From assembly GCA_021162905.1 (NCBI GenBank), contig JAGGXT010000020.1:1-15852 (forward strand): a stretch of DNA of 15,852 bases. Direction: 5' to 3'. The notes below the pieces were generated by a model, which saw only the letters and a program-made list of their open reading frames with translations, had not been told where the DNA came from and did no database searches. The translations under genes and the position numbers were made by a program. The DNA comes from Candidatus Odinarchaeota archaeon (GTDB taxonomy: Archaea > Asgardarchaeota > JAGGXT01). This document shows positions 1 through 7,006 of the stretch, one piece after another. Numbering within the stretch: position 1 is the first letter of the stretch; the number at the start of each line of letters is the position of its first letter.

Positions 1-47
1 GTTTTTTATAGTATTTAAATAAAAAAGACAAGGATTTTATAAAATTT

Positions 48-88
48 CCGAAATATTTAAGTATTATTATCTCCGAAAAATTTAAAAG
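48..88 (+). promoter_or_regulatory. Tandem BRE/TATA-like promoter elements of tfb
   Basis: Two near-copies of one element lie 25 bp apart: TCCGAAATATTTAAGT from 47 and TCCGAAAAATTTAAAA from 72. Each has a purine-rich BRE-like part followed by a TATA-like AT core, as archaeal TFB/TBP promoters do. Start sites would be expected about 25 bp downstream of each TATA core, near 82 and 108, which leaves a leader before the tfb start. No transcription data are available, so this is motif inference. Confidence 0.5.
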
Positions 89-161
89 GCAATAAGAAAG
101 GCGGCTTTTCGTAATATAATAAGTTATTAGGGTTGCGTATATTATTATGGAGGAAGATTAT

Positions 162-1091
162 ATGAATGAGAACAAATTTGAGAAAAGAGATGTTTTAAGA
201 TGCCCTGAGTGTGGCAGTACAAATATTATTAGAGATCCCAAGCATGGAGAGCTTGTTTGTGCTGATTGTGGACTTGTTATTAGTGAACATTTAATTGATC
301 AAGGTCCTGAGTGGAGAGCTTTTACTCCAGATGAGAAGGAAGCTAGAAGTAGAGTAGGATCACCTATTACGCTTACTGTTCATGATAAAGGATTATCAAC
401 CATTATTGATTGGCGAGATAAAGATGCTTATGGGAAAAAACTAACGCCCTCTAAAAGGGCTCAGATCTATAGACTTAGGAAATGGCAAACTCGAAGTAGA
501 GTATATAGCTCAATAGAAAGAAATTTAGCTGTTGCTATGGCTGAATTAGATAGACTTGCTAGTCAGCTTGGAGTCCCAAAAAATGTCCAAGAAGACGCTG
601 CGATGATTTATAGGAAAACAATAGAACAAAGATTAATTAGGGGACGTTCCATCGAGGCCATGATTGCTGCAGCTGTTTATGCGGCATGTAGATTAAGAAA
701 AGTACCAAGAACATTAATTGAAATAGCATCTCAATCTAGAGTAAATAGAAAGGAATTGGGTCGCTGTTATAGGCTGATATTACGTAAGCTTAGTTTGAAG
801 ATACCTATTGCAAATCCAATAGATTTTATTCCTAAATTTGGGCAAGAGCTAAAATTAAGTGGGAAAACATTAGAAAAAGCAATCGAAATATTACAGGAAG
901 CAAAAAAAGCAAGAATTACTGCAGGAAAGGATCCTACTGGATTAGCAGCAGCAGCTATTTATATTGCTGGTTTATTAACTGGAGAGAAAAGAACTCAGAG
1001 AGAGATTGCTGAAGTGGCTCACGTAACAGAAGTAACTGTAAGAAACCGATATAAGGAATTGGTAAAAAGGCTTAAAATATCATTGACATGA
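162..1091 (+). CDS. tfb: Transcription initiation factor IIB (TFB)
   Basis: General archaeal transcription factor that bridges TBP-bound promoters and RNA polymerase and contacts the BRE. Counting from the upstream ATG at 147, an N-terminal zinc ribbon has Cys19, 22, 38 and 41. A B-reader/linker segment follows (GPEWRAF at 53-59, then about 68-100), then two cyclin-fold repeats, about 121-212 and 220-312. The second repeat ends in a helix-turn-helix-like stretch (about 283-305) that in the family reads the BRE. Full length for TFB. I prefer the ATG at 162, because GGAGGA at 149-154 lies 7 nt before it, whereas the ATG at 147 has no such motif and would itself contain the Shine-Dalgarno sequence. 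The gene ends 12 bp inside the convergent dtdA. Archaea often have several TFB paralogs; nothing here tells which one this is. Confidence 0.95.
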   Translation: MNENKFEKRDVLRCPECGSTNIIRDPKHGELVCADCGLVISEHLIDQGPEWRAFTPDEKEARSRVGSPITLTVHDKGLSTIIDWRDKDAYGKKLTPSKRAQIYRLRKWQTRSRVYSSIERNLAVAMAELDRLASQLGVPKNVQEDAAMIYRKTIEQRLIRGRSIEAMIAAAVYAACRLRKVPRTLIEIASQSRVNRKELGRCYRLILRKLSLKIPIANPIDFIPKFGQELKLSGKTLEKAIEILQEAKKARITAGKDPTGLAAAAIYIAGLLTGEKRTQREIAEVAHVTEVTVRNRYKELVKRLKISLT

Positions 1092-1952
1092 TCTATCTTT
1101 TTCTATTTCTTTTGTTTTTTTAACTGTTAATCCTAATTCTTCCGCTTTTGAAATGACAATGTCTCTATATTCTTTCTTTAGACCCTTCCAGTCTAGTATT
1201 GCATATTTTGGTTTTGGATATGTTCGATGGTAAGCCTGTATTATCATCTCAGGTTTCATGCCAGCATCAAAAGCATATTTTGGTGCTATATGCCCAAAAG
1301 CGTATGGGCTATTTAAAATCAAGTTACTAAAAGATGGGCAGTAATGAGAACCACCAAACCCTATTGCAATTTCAAAATCAGAATTTAGTAAGGTGTTATA
1401 ATTTTCTGCTAAATCTATTATTGTATTAGCTAAAACAGTAGCACCTTTTTCATCTCTCCAATTTTCAGGGCTACTACCCAACTCAATGAAAATTAAGGGT
1501 ATTGAAAGGTTTGTAGGCCCATGATGAGATACTTCATACGACACCATAAACTTGTCTCTAAGCTTGTATTCATCCACATAATAATTTAATCTTTGATATG
1601 CATATTTTAACGCTATAGCTGGAGCAATAGCAAGAGAGTTGGGTGAGCCTCCGAAAAGGGCTTTATCGGTCCAATTTCCAGTAGTATGCGTTAATAATGC
1701 AGGTATTTCTGATTCTGATTTATGTCTACTAGCAAATATGTATAAACTTATTTGATAATCCTTTAGTAATGCGTCTAAATAATCTGCATAAATTAAATCC
1801 TTCTTTATTGTTACAAAAAGAATATCCTTAAATCTATAGGCGAGATTATTATCTAATTTACCGATTGCATCTTTAAGATATCCTAATTCACGCAGTCTTT
1901 CTTTAATATTTAAACTAGCAATATCCTTTTCTGAGAAAATAACTGCAATCAA
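1080..1952 (-). CDS. dtdA: D-aminoacyl-tRNA deacylase (DtdA/GEK1 family)
   Basis: Hydrolyses the ester bond of D-aminoacyl-tRNA and so recycles tRNA charged with D-amino acids; the archaeal/plant DtdA type, unrelated in fold to bacterial DTD. The 290-residue protein shows family-type motifs: FASRHKS at 73-79, TGNW at 91-94, VSHHGPTNLS at 141-150, ELGSSPENW at 157-165 and GGSHYCP at 200-206. The His residues of these motifs are the likely metal/catalytic set. The start is TTG at 1952, giving the expected MIAVIFSEKD N-terminus, with GGTGG just upstream. It lies 36 bp downstream of ftsY and is the last gene of the large minus-strand operon. Its Lys-rich C-terminal end overlaps tfb by 12 bp tail to tail. 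The function is conserved in the family; the operon link with translation genes fits it. Confidence 0.92.
   Translation of the reverse strand: MIAVIFSEKDIASLNIKERLRELGYLKDAIGKLDNNLAYRFKDILFVTIKKDLIYADYLDALLKDYQISLYIFASRHKSESEIPALLTHTTGNWTDKALFGGSPNSLAIAPAIALKYAYQRLNYYVDEYKLRDKFMVSYEVSHHGPTNLSIPLIFIELGSSPENWRDEKGATVLANTIIDLAENYNTLLNSDFEIAIGFGGSHYCPSFSNLILNSPYAFGHIAPKYAFDAGMKPEMIIQAYHRTYPKPKYAILDWKGLKKEYRDIVISKAEELGLTVKKTKEIEKDRSCQ
1096..1121 (+). terminator. T-rich terminator of tfb inside the dtdA 3' end
   Basis: Immediately after the tfb stop the plus strand has clustered T runs (CTTTTTC, TTTCTTTTG, then seven Ts ending at 1121). Archaeal RNA polymerase commonly terminates at such oligo-T tracts without a hairpin. 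On the other strand the same bases encode the Lys-rich C-terminus of DtdA, so the signal is embedded in a coding region. Confidence 0.5.
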
Positions 1953-1988
1953 AAAACCACCCGCTTAATTTTGATTGCTTTTTCTCCA

Positions 1989-2897
1989 TCAAGGAAGAAT
2001 CCTTTCTAAATAAAATTTTGGATTAAACTCTGCTAGATCCTCATATTTCTGACCTGTACCGATAAATATTATTGGTTTTTTAATTGAATATACTACGCTA
2101 ATAGCGGTTCCACCTTTTTCATCGGCATCAGTCTTAGTTAATATTATAGCATCAACACCTATGTAATTATTAAAAGTTATGGCTTGCTGAACCGCATCAT
2201 TTCCTGTTAGTGAGTCAACGATAAGTATTGTTAAGTCAGGATTTGCTATGCGCTTAATTTTGCTGACTTCGTCCATCAGATTTCTATCGGTTTGCATCCT
2301 ACCAGCGGTATCTATCAAGACCACATCGATATTTCTTGCTTTAGCATGCTCTATTGCATCGTATGCTACGGCAGCAGCATCTGAACCATATTTATGGCTT
2401 ATAACTCTTAGGTTTAGCTTATCAGCATGAATTTTTAGTTGTTCAATACTCCCCGCACGAAATGTATCGGCTGCTGCCAGTACTACACGATAACCTCTCT
2501 TCCTAAGATAATAAGCCAATTTCGCGATTGTGGTTGTTTTTCCAGTACCATTTATTCCAACAAAAAGCAGTACTGCTGGCTCACCTTTTTTTCTTTTCTC
2601 TTCGATTAAATTAATAACGTCTATATCCATATCGGGTATCGTTATTATAGAACTAATGGCATCTCGAAGTACTTCCATTGCAAGCTCTTTAACATTACCG
2701 AATCTACTTACTTTTATACCTATTAATCTATCTTTGACATCGCTAATTATTTTTTCAGCAGCATCGTAAGCAACATCATTTTGAACTAACATTAATTGTA
2801 GTTCCCATAGAATATCTTCTAAATCCTTTTCAGAAATTACCTTTTTTGATAATTTCTCTAACGATTGAGCAATTGCAGATTTTAATTTCTCAAACAA
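1989..2897 (-). CDS. ftsY: Signal recognition particle receptor FtsY
   Basis: SRP receptor GTPase that receives ribosome-SRP complexes at the membrane. At 302 residues it has only the NG core: a helical N domain (about 1-85) and the SRP-type GTPase domain with the P-loop GINGTGKT at 114-121, DTFRAGS at 144-150, DTAGR at 196-200, TKTDADEKGG at 254-263 and GTGQKYEDL at 280-288. There is no Met-rich M domain, which rules out SRP54/Ffh. The acidic A domain of some bacterial FtsY proteins is absent, as is usual in archaea. The start is TTG at 2897, directly abutting the pfdA stop (TAATTG), with GGAGGAGG inside the pfdA 3' end as the likely ribosome site, so the two genes are probably translationally coupled. 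No ATG is available near this N-terminus. Confidence 0.95.
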   Translation of the reverse strand: MFEKLKSAIAQSLEKLSKKVISEKDLEDILWELQLMLVQNDVAYDAAEKIISDVKDRLIGIKVSRFGNVKELAMEVLRDAISSIITIPDMDIDVINLIEEKRKKGEPAVLLFVGINGTGKTTTIAKLAYYLRKRGYRVVLAAADTFRAGSIEQLKIHADKLNLRVISHKYGSDAAAVAYDAIEHAKARNIDVVLIDTAGRMQTDRNLMDEVSKIKRIANPDLTILIVDSLTGNDAVQQAITFNNYIGVDAIILTKTDADEKGGTAISVVYSIKKPIIFIGTGQKYEDLAEFNPKFYLERILP

Positions 2898-3365
2898 TTA
2901 TTTGCGAGCCTCCTCCATCGATTCACTATATCTTTCGAGAAGCTTTTGTAGTTCATTATATTTTTGAATTACCTGAGCTAATTGCCCTTCTATCTTAGTT
3001 TTCGCATCTTCTAAATTTATAATATTATTATTAACAGCATCTGTCGATTCAGAAACTGCTCTTTTCACAATAACATTAGCTCCTATGTCCATTAAAACGT
3101 ATTCTTTGTTAGAGATTCTGCCTTTTACGAAAACACCGCCGCCTATCGGGAAAAGAAGCTCGGTATTAACATCAATAGTCTTTAAGGAATCAAGAAATGC
3201 TTTAGCTGACTTTAGCTCTTCAAGCTTTAGATTTATTAAATTTAGCTGCTCATTTAATGACCTAGCTTGAGCCTCATATATTTGCATTAGATATAATATT
3301 TCACCTATCTTAGCTCGTACCGATCTTGATTGTGGTTGCTTGCTCAAGTCATTCAACCCCCGCAA
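2898..3365 (-). CDS. pfdA: Prefoldin subunit alpha
   Basis: Alpha subunit of the hexameric (alpha2 beta4) archaeal prefoldin, an ATP-independent chaperone that catches unfolded chains with its coiled-coil arms. The 155-residue sequence has the expected layout: an N-terminal coiled-coil helix (about 16-63), a beta-hairpin core with LLFPIGGGVFVKGRI (about 70-84) and VLMDIGANVIVKR (about 90-102), then a C-terminal coiled coil (about 110-153). The start is uncertain. The longest reading begins with TTG at 3365 and overlaps the L20a gene by 17 bp but has no ribosome site. TTG at 3347 has a GGGGG run about 9 nt upstream and would give MSKQPQSRSV. Its place between L20a and ftsY is the conserved archaeal gene order. 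Confidence 0.9.
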   Translation of the reverse strand: MRGLNDLSKQPQSRSVRAKIGEILYLMQIYEAQARSLNEQLNLINLKLEELKSAKAFLDSLKTIDVNTELLFPIGGGVFVKGRISNKEYVLMDIGANVIVKRAVSESTDAVNNNIINLEDAKTKIEGQLAQVIQKYNELQKLLERYSESMEEARK

Positions 3366-3585
3366 TAAAAGCGATTACTGGATCTTTAATTTCGTCGGGT
3401 GGTATTTCCTCGATTTTTTCAATCTTTATTAATCTACGATTTACTTTATGATTACCTCCAATAATAGAGTAAACTAACTCAACGGCTTGCTCCTCTTTAA
3501 GAGCCCTGACATACTTTGTAAACTTATATACAATTTTCCCTTTCTTGAATTTTCCAGAAATTCGATAATTTTTTACCTCACCCAT
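3349..3585 (-). CDS. rpl18a: Large-subunit ribosomal protein L20a/LX (L18Ae)
   Basis: Small archaeal ribosomal protein LX, the counterpart of eukaryotic eL20 (L18a). The sequence from the chosen start is 78 residues, beginning MGEVKNYRISGKF. It has the FTKYVRALKEEQAVE helix and the C-terminal stretch IEKIEEIPPDEIKDP that are typical of LX. I start at ATG 3585 rather than TTG 3597: GGTGG lies 5-10 nt upstream of the ATG, the TTG directly abuts the eif6 stop with no spacing for that motif, and LX proteins usually begin a few residues before the V-K-x-Y/F-R motif. It follows eif6 and precedes pfdA, matching the conserved archaeal cluster. Confidence 0.9.
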   Translation of the reverse strand: MGEVKNYRISGKFKKGKIVYKFTKYVRALKEEQAVELVYSIIGGNHKVNRRLIKIEKIEEIPPDEIKDPVIAFIAGVE

Positions 3586-3597
3586 AACGACCACCAA

Positions 3598-4281
3598 TTA
3601 TTCAGTTTCAACAATATTAAGTGCATGCGATATTTTTACAATTTCAGGACCTGTAGTTTCCGATCCAACAAGAGCCCCATTTGAATTTGCAACGAGACCT
3701 ATTGCGATATAAGGAGAACCTAAATTCACAGTTCCTATATCTACGGGAACATGCAAAACATTACTTATTAACTCTAACTCATCATCTGTAGTTAGAGGGT
3801 GAAAAAGGGCTCCTTTATTTGTCGCAACACCAATTGTTCCTACAATATCAGAAGAGACTATTCTCTTACGAATTATCTCAACATTAAGAGCGTCTTCTAT
3901 TAATTTTAAAATTGAATCATCAAAAACTGGACTACAAATAGCACCATGATCATTAGTGATAATAAGATTACCTATTGCGTTATATTTGGTTGGCAATTGA
4001 ATAATGTTTATGTCGTCAGGTAGTTCTCTTTTCAACATTTTTATATCGTCATCAGTGGCAAAATCGGGCAATATTAGACCATTAGAATTGGCTGCTGTGA
4101 ATACCCCTAATAATGATGAATTACCAATGTGCACTTTTATAACAGGCACTTTTAGAGTTTTTGCAATTAACTCTATAGCACTAGGTTTTATTTCAGGAGG
4201 AGCTAACACGTATTTGTCAGTAGCCCTAAGATAAGCACCTATGTATGGATTGGTTCCAAAGCTTAGTTTTGTAATTGACAA
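3598..4281 (-). CDS. eif6: Ribosome anti-association factor aIF6
   Basis: aIF6 binds the large ribosomal subunit and prevents premature joining with the small subunit. The 227-residue protein shows the five-fold internal repeat of the pentein-like fold, visible as recurring Asn-Gly turns: ANSNGL at 64-69, TNDHGAI at 109-115, TNKGAL at 154-159 and ANSNGAL at 198-204. The N-terminus MSITKLSFGTNPYIGAY is typical. The start is TTG at 4281, supported by GGAGATGAT at 4287-4295 with 5-nt spacing, which is close to a full complement of the 16S rRNA 3' end. A 58-bp gap separates it from L31e, and its stop abuts the longest possible L20a reading. Confidence 0.95.
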   Translation of the reverse strand: MSITKLSFGTNPYIGAYLRATDKYVLAPPEIKPSAIELIAKTLKVPVIKVHIGNSSLLGVFTAANSNGLILPDFATDDDIKMLKRELPDDINIIQLPTKYNAIGNLIITNDHGAICSPVFDDSILKLIEDALNVEIIRKRIVSSDIVGTIGVATNKGALFHPLTTDDELELISNVLHVPVDIGTVNLGSPYIAIGLVANSNGALVGSETTGPEIVKISHALNIVETE

Positions 4282-4339
4282 AGTGTATCATCTCCATTAT
4301 AGTGTTATTGATAAAAATAATGATAAAAGTCATGAATAG

Positions 4340-4651
4340 TTATGCTAAGTAAACCTTGACCACACCCTCTGAGTCTTTGGTTGCACGGATCTTTATTCTC
4401 CTAGGGGGATTTTTTATGCCTCTCGCCCATATGGCTTCATTAACTTTAGGATCTATTATGAGAACTTCTGGTTTCATATGTCTAGTTACAAATTTTCGGA
4501 GAATTCGTATAGCCTTTTCAGCCCGCATGTATTTTGGTTTATATATTACATCTTGAAGGGGAACAGTATATATCCGCTCCTCTACAATTTGAGCTTCTTC
4601 TTCCTCGCCAATCATTTCGGCAGCTGGTTTAGATTTATCCTCTTTTGACAT
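4340..4651 (-). CDS. rpl31e: Large-subunit ribosomal protein L31e
   Basis: Ribosomal protein eL31, located near the exit tunnel of the large subunit. The core runs from EERIYTVPL (about 24-32) through YMRAEKAIRILRKFVTRHMK (41-60) to IWARGIKNPPRRIKIRATK (74-92), all characteristic of the family. It carries an acidic/polar N-terminal extension of about 23 residues (including GEEEEA at 15-20), and the 103 residues are slightly long for an archaeal L31e. ATG start at 4651 with GAGGTGA upstream. That ribosome site overlaps the last codons of L39e, so translation of the two is probably coupled. Confidence 0.94.
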   Translation of the reverse strand: MSKEDKSKPAAEMIGEEEEAQIVEERIYTVPLQDVIYKPKYMRAEKAIRILRKFVTRHMKPEVLIIDPKVNEAIWARGIKNPPRRIKIRATKDSEGVVKVYLA

Positions 4652-4661
4652 TTAATTCACC

Positions 4662-4817
4662 TCACGGTTTGATTCTTTGTTGGCGCCATCGCCTTCTTTT
4701 ATTACTTGTTCTAACTCTTCCTCTAGTTTTTGCAATAATCCACGTTGGAACCGCTCTTGCTAAACGTCCTGCTCTAGCAAGCCTTAATTTTTTACCTAAT
4801 GGTTTGTTTCGTGCCAT
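4662..4817 (-). CDS. rpl39e: Large-subunit ribosomal protein L39e
   Basis: A 51-residue, very basic ribosomal protein of the exit-tunnel wall, found by reading the minus strand between L31e and the PDCD5-like gene. It starts MARNKPLGKKLRLARAGR, has the diagnostic VPTWIIAKTRGRVR centre, and ends NKRRRWRQQRIKP. Length and sequence match archaeal L39e. ATG at 4817 is preceded by AGAGGTG (6-nt spacing), and this motif overlaps the stop of the upstream PDCD5-like gene. The stop lies 10 bp before the L31e start. Confidence 0.94.
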   Translation of the reverse strand: MARNKPLGKKLRLARAGRLARAVPTWIIAKTRGRVRTSNKRRRWRQQRIKP

Positions 4818-4828
4818 TTTAAACACCT

Positions 4829-5170
4829 CTACTTAAAAATAATTCTTGGCTCTCTCTTAGAGGAGGCTATCCTTTTTAAAATAGCCTTTAACTGATCATC
4901 TGTTATTGGAGTTGGTAACCTACCAGCTTGAGCTAATTGTATCAATTGTAATTCTACTTGCTCTACAAGTTCTGGTTTAACTATTTTCAAATTAGCAAGC
5001 CTACTCCTAGCTTCGGATGTAAGAATTCTGCGCAATATTGCTTCTTTTTGTCGTTCAAATTCTAGTCTAGCTTGTTCTTCTTGCTGAGCTCTAATCTGCG
5101 ACTCTATTAACTGCCTCTGAAGTTCCATCATTTTTCTTTTTCTTAACTCTGCTAATTCCTTGTCACTCAT
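4829..5170 (-). CDS. PDCD5-family DNA-binding protein
   Basis: A 113-residue member of the archaeal/eukaryotic PDCD5 (TFAR19) family, annotated elsewhere as a DNA-binding protein; its exact role in archaea is not settled. The N-terminal half (about 1-48) is a highly charged Gln/Glu/Arg-rich helix. The compact three-helix core follows, with ILRRILTSEARSRLANLKIV at 45-64, VEQVELQLIQLAQAG at 69-83 and ITDDQLKAILKRI at 88-100. ATG at 5170 has a weak GAGTGA motif upstream. It sits between S19e and L39e as in many archaea. A possible internal promoter lies in the 92-bp gap before it. Confidence 0.9.
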   Translation of the reverse strand: MSDKELAELRKRKMMELQRQLIESQIRAQQEEQARLEFERQKEAILRRILTSEARSRLANLKIVKPELVEQVELQLIQLAQAGRLPTPITDDQLKAILKRIASSKREPRIIFK

Positions 5171-5211
5171 TTTTGGTCACTCAATAATCTATTCATAAAC
5201 TATCCATATAT

Positions 5212-5230
5212 CTTATTTCTTATATTAAGT
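5212..5230 (-). promoter_or_regulatory. Possible internal TATA element before the PDCD5-like gene
   Basis: The 92-bp gap between S19e and the PDCD5-like gene reads CTTAATATAAG on the minus strand around 5217-5227, about 50 bp before the ATG. It could be a secondary operon promoter. AT-richness makes chance matches common, so confidence is low. Confidence 0.25.
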
Positions 5231-5262
5231 TGCTATTTAATCATAAGTTTACAAGATACAGA

Positions 5263-5718
5263 TTAGAGATATTTTTGAAGCTCTGGTCTCTCTTTAGCCA
5301 TCCCCTTAAATATATCATAGGCTATACGATCTAAGAAACTACGACCTTTACGTGAAATAATACGCCCCTCTCGATTAGTTTTTTCAATAAGTCCTGCTTT
5401 TTCTAGTTGCTGAAGAGCTTTACGAATAATCGAACCGCTCCCCCTCCTAAAATGCTCCGGCGCAAATCCACGTTTTTGTCGCCCTCCATATGCAACCCTA
5501 AGTCTACTTATACCTACTGGACCATGAATGTATATTTTTCTAAGAATAGATGCACATCTAATATACCACCAGTCCGGTTGTTCAGGGGCACGCTCCTTAT
5601 GAATCCCTGTTTTAACAAATTTTGCCCATTCAGGGGGCTTTATTTCTGGCATTTTCTTAAGTTCCTCAGCTACACGCTCTATCAGTTTACTTGCTGGAAC
5701 ATCATAGACTGTTGGCAT
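5263..5718 (-). CDS. rps19e: Small-subunit ribosomal protein S19e
   Basis: Ribosomal protein eS19 of the small subunit, required in other systems for 18S/16S maturation. The 151-residue protein has the family landmarks: [20 protein letters not shown] at the N-terminus, [18 protein letters not shown] at 28-45, [15 protein letters not shown] at 50-64, [19 protein letters not shown] at 66-84 and the winged-helix C-terminal part [12 protein letters not shown] (102-113). ATG at 5718 is preceded by GGTGAT with 4-nt spacing. It is the first gene of the minus-strand translation operon. Confidence 0.95.
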   Translation of the reverse strand: MPTVYDVPASKLIERVAEELKKMPEIKPPEWAKFVKTGIHKERAPEQPDWWYIRCASILRKIYIHGPVGISRLRVAYGGRQKRGFAPEHFRRGSGSIIRKALQQLEKAGLIEKTNREGRIISRKGRSFLDRIAYDIFKGMAKERPELQKYL

Positions 5719-5793
5719 TTAAATCACCAATTATTGTCTTTAAACAAGTCACTATGATTTTCTAAGTGAATGCTATCTCGAATTTGTCTGAGC

Positions 5794-5819
5794 AATATAT
5801 ATTTTTTTCTTTTTTCGGA
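5794..5819 (-). promoter_or_regulatory. Promoter of the S19e-to-dtdA operon
   Basis: On the minus strand a BRE-like purine run (CCGAAAAAAG) is followed by a TATA-like AAATATATATT. The expected start about 25 bp downstream, near 5770, would give a leader of roughly 50 nt before the S19e ATG. It is the best promoter candidate for the nine-gene operon. Confidence 0.5.
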
Positions 5820-6144
5820 GCATAGAGTTTTCTACGTACAAAAAGCATTAAGTGCTTTATTAATTTATTAATAGGATAACATCTGAGAATAGATGGTATA
5901 ACACCGTTTTAGCACTTAGGAGTTAAAGGCTCATGGTAAATCATTTATAAATCACCCATTTTCGAATGTTACCTTAATAGAAACTGCATCGTTGACCAAA
6001 ACAATGTTATATTGAAGTTGTGAAATCGATTTTAGAGCAAGTTATTATGATATCGTATAACATATTTATCAGCATTATTATAACATTACATAACCATTCA
6101 TTGAATTGTTCAACAAAGCACTTTCAAAAAATTCAATAGTTTGT
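5820..6144. other. Non-coding intergenic stretch with dyads
   Basis: No convincing ORF, tRNA or C/D-box RNA was found between the S19e promoter and the next gene. Short inverted repeats are present: AAAGCA-TTAAG-TGCTTT at 5842-5858, an imperfect dyad centred on GATATC at 6041-6061, and TTGAA-TTG-TTCAA at 6101-6113. These could be operators, RNA hairpins or remnants of a lost gene; in AT-rich DNA some such dyads are expected by chance. Confidence 0.4.
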
Positions 6145-6158
6145 AGGTTATATTACCT
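6145..6158 (+). promoter_or_regulatory. Near-palindrome over a possible TATA box
   Basis: AGGTTATATTACCT matches its own reverse complement at 12 of 14 positions, and its centre is TATA-like. It lies about 40 bp upstream of the GTG start of the zinc-ribbon membrane protein, so a start site near 6175 is possible. A repressor bound here would block TBP. Inference from sequence only. Confidence 0.3.
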
Positions 6159-6190
6159 TCAATAAGTCCCTATAATTAGGTGATTTTACT

Positions 6191-7003
6191 GTGGAAAGAA
6201 TTTGTCCCAATTGCGGTGCTAAGAATCCAAATGATGCTATCTATTGTATGAATTGTGGATTGCCTTTAGAAACAGTTAAAGATCTACGACCACCAATTAG
6301 TAGCTTACATAGGAAAAACGAACTCATCAATGCTGCAGAGCATTTAAGAGCTATACATTATAGAGACCCTCTCTCACAAGTAATATTTGTAATTGGAGTT
6401 TCTATAGTTATTGTGTCTCTTTTAATATTAGCTTTGTTACCACTTTACTCTATATTTTCAAGACCTCCCATGATTCAATATTTTATGTTCATGATTGCCA
6501 TCTTTTTTGCTCCTATAATAGCGTCAGCTCGCTGGTTTGCCAGTCTAAACTTTGATTTAAAGCATCATAACCTTAAAAGTGGTGCCTTGCATAATGCAGA
6601 AATCGAATTATTACAATCAAAGAACATTTATGTTCTGCAGTTACCTCCATTATCCATTCGAAACATCACACCCCTTATTAGAGTAGTTTTATTGTTAATC
6701 CCTTTTGTAAATATAATAGCTTTATATTTTCTTGTAAGGGATATACATGATCATATTGATCATCATAAGAATTACTATACGAGTATGGCATTTATTTTAG
6801 GAAGATATGGAATGATCCAGGAAGCTCAAATAATGAACTTAGAAATGGGAAAAATTACTAATATTGATAAACTACTAGCAATATTATTATCAGTAGCCAT
6901 TTATCCAGTTGGGCTTCTTTATGTTCTCTATAAAGCTCAAGAATTAATGAATAAGATGATTAATTTTCATATGCTAGTAGTTTCTATATTAGTAAAAAAT
7001 TAG
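6191..7003 (+). CDS. Zinc-ribbon membrane protein, function unknown
   Basis: Not recognised as a named family. The 270 residues begin with a CPNCG...CMNCG zinc ribbon (Cys5, 8, 19, 22) of the type often found at the N-terminus of archaeal membrane proteins. Four hydrophobic segments follow, at about 62-87, 94-117, 162-182 and 227-248. The loop between the second and third holds several His residues (HH at 125-126), and after the third comes the His-rich DIHDHIDHH (184-192), a possible metal site. GTG start at 6191 has a strong AGGTGAT motif with 6-nt spacing. It is monocistronic: the upstream operon is divergent and the downstream gene is convergent, 3 bp away. The zinc ribbon would be cytoplasmic. 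Real gene with high confidence; function open. Confidence 0.8.
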   Translation: MERICPNCGAKNPNDAIYCMNCGLPLETVKDLRPPISSLHRKNELINAAEHLRAIHYRDPLSQVIFVIGVSIVIVSLLILALLPLYSIFSRPPMIQYFMFMIAIFFAPIIASARWFASLNFDLKHHNLKSGALHNAEIELLQSKNIYVLQLPPLSIRNITPLIRVVLLLIPFVNIIALYFLVRDIHDHIDHHKNYYTSMAFILGRYGMIQEAQIMNLEMGKITNIDKLLAILLSVAIYPVGLLYVLYKAQELMNKMINFHMLVVSILVKN

Positions 7004-7006
7004 AGT

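Noticed and set aside
2248..2769. Plus-strand open frames opposite ftsY
   Set aside because: They are antisense shadows of a well-conserved gene, have low-complexity Ser/Ile-rich translations and no ribosome sites.
1989..2897. SRP54 instead of FtsY
   Set aside because: The protein ends right after the G domain with no Met-rich M domain, and it sits in the pfdA-ftsY gene order.
5820..6190. tRNA, C/D-box RNA or CRISPR in the long gap
   Set aside because: No cloverleaf, no paired RUGAUGA/CUGA boxes at suitable spacing and no regular repeats were found; only short dyads.
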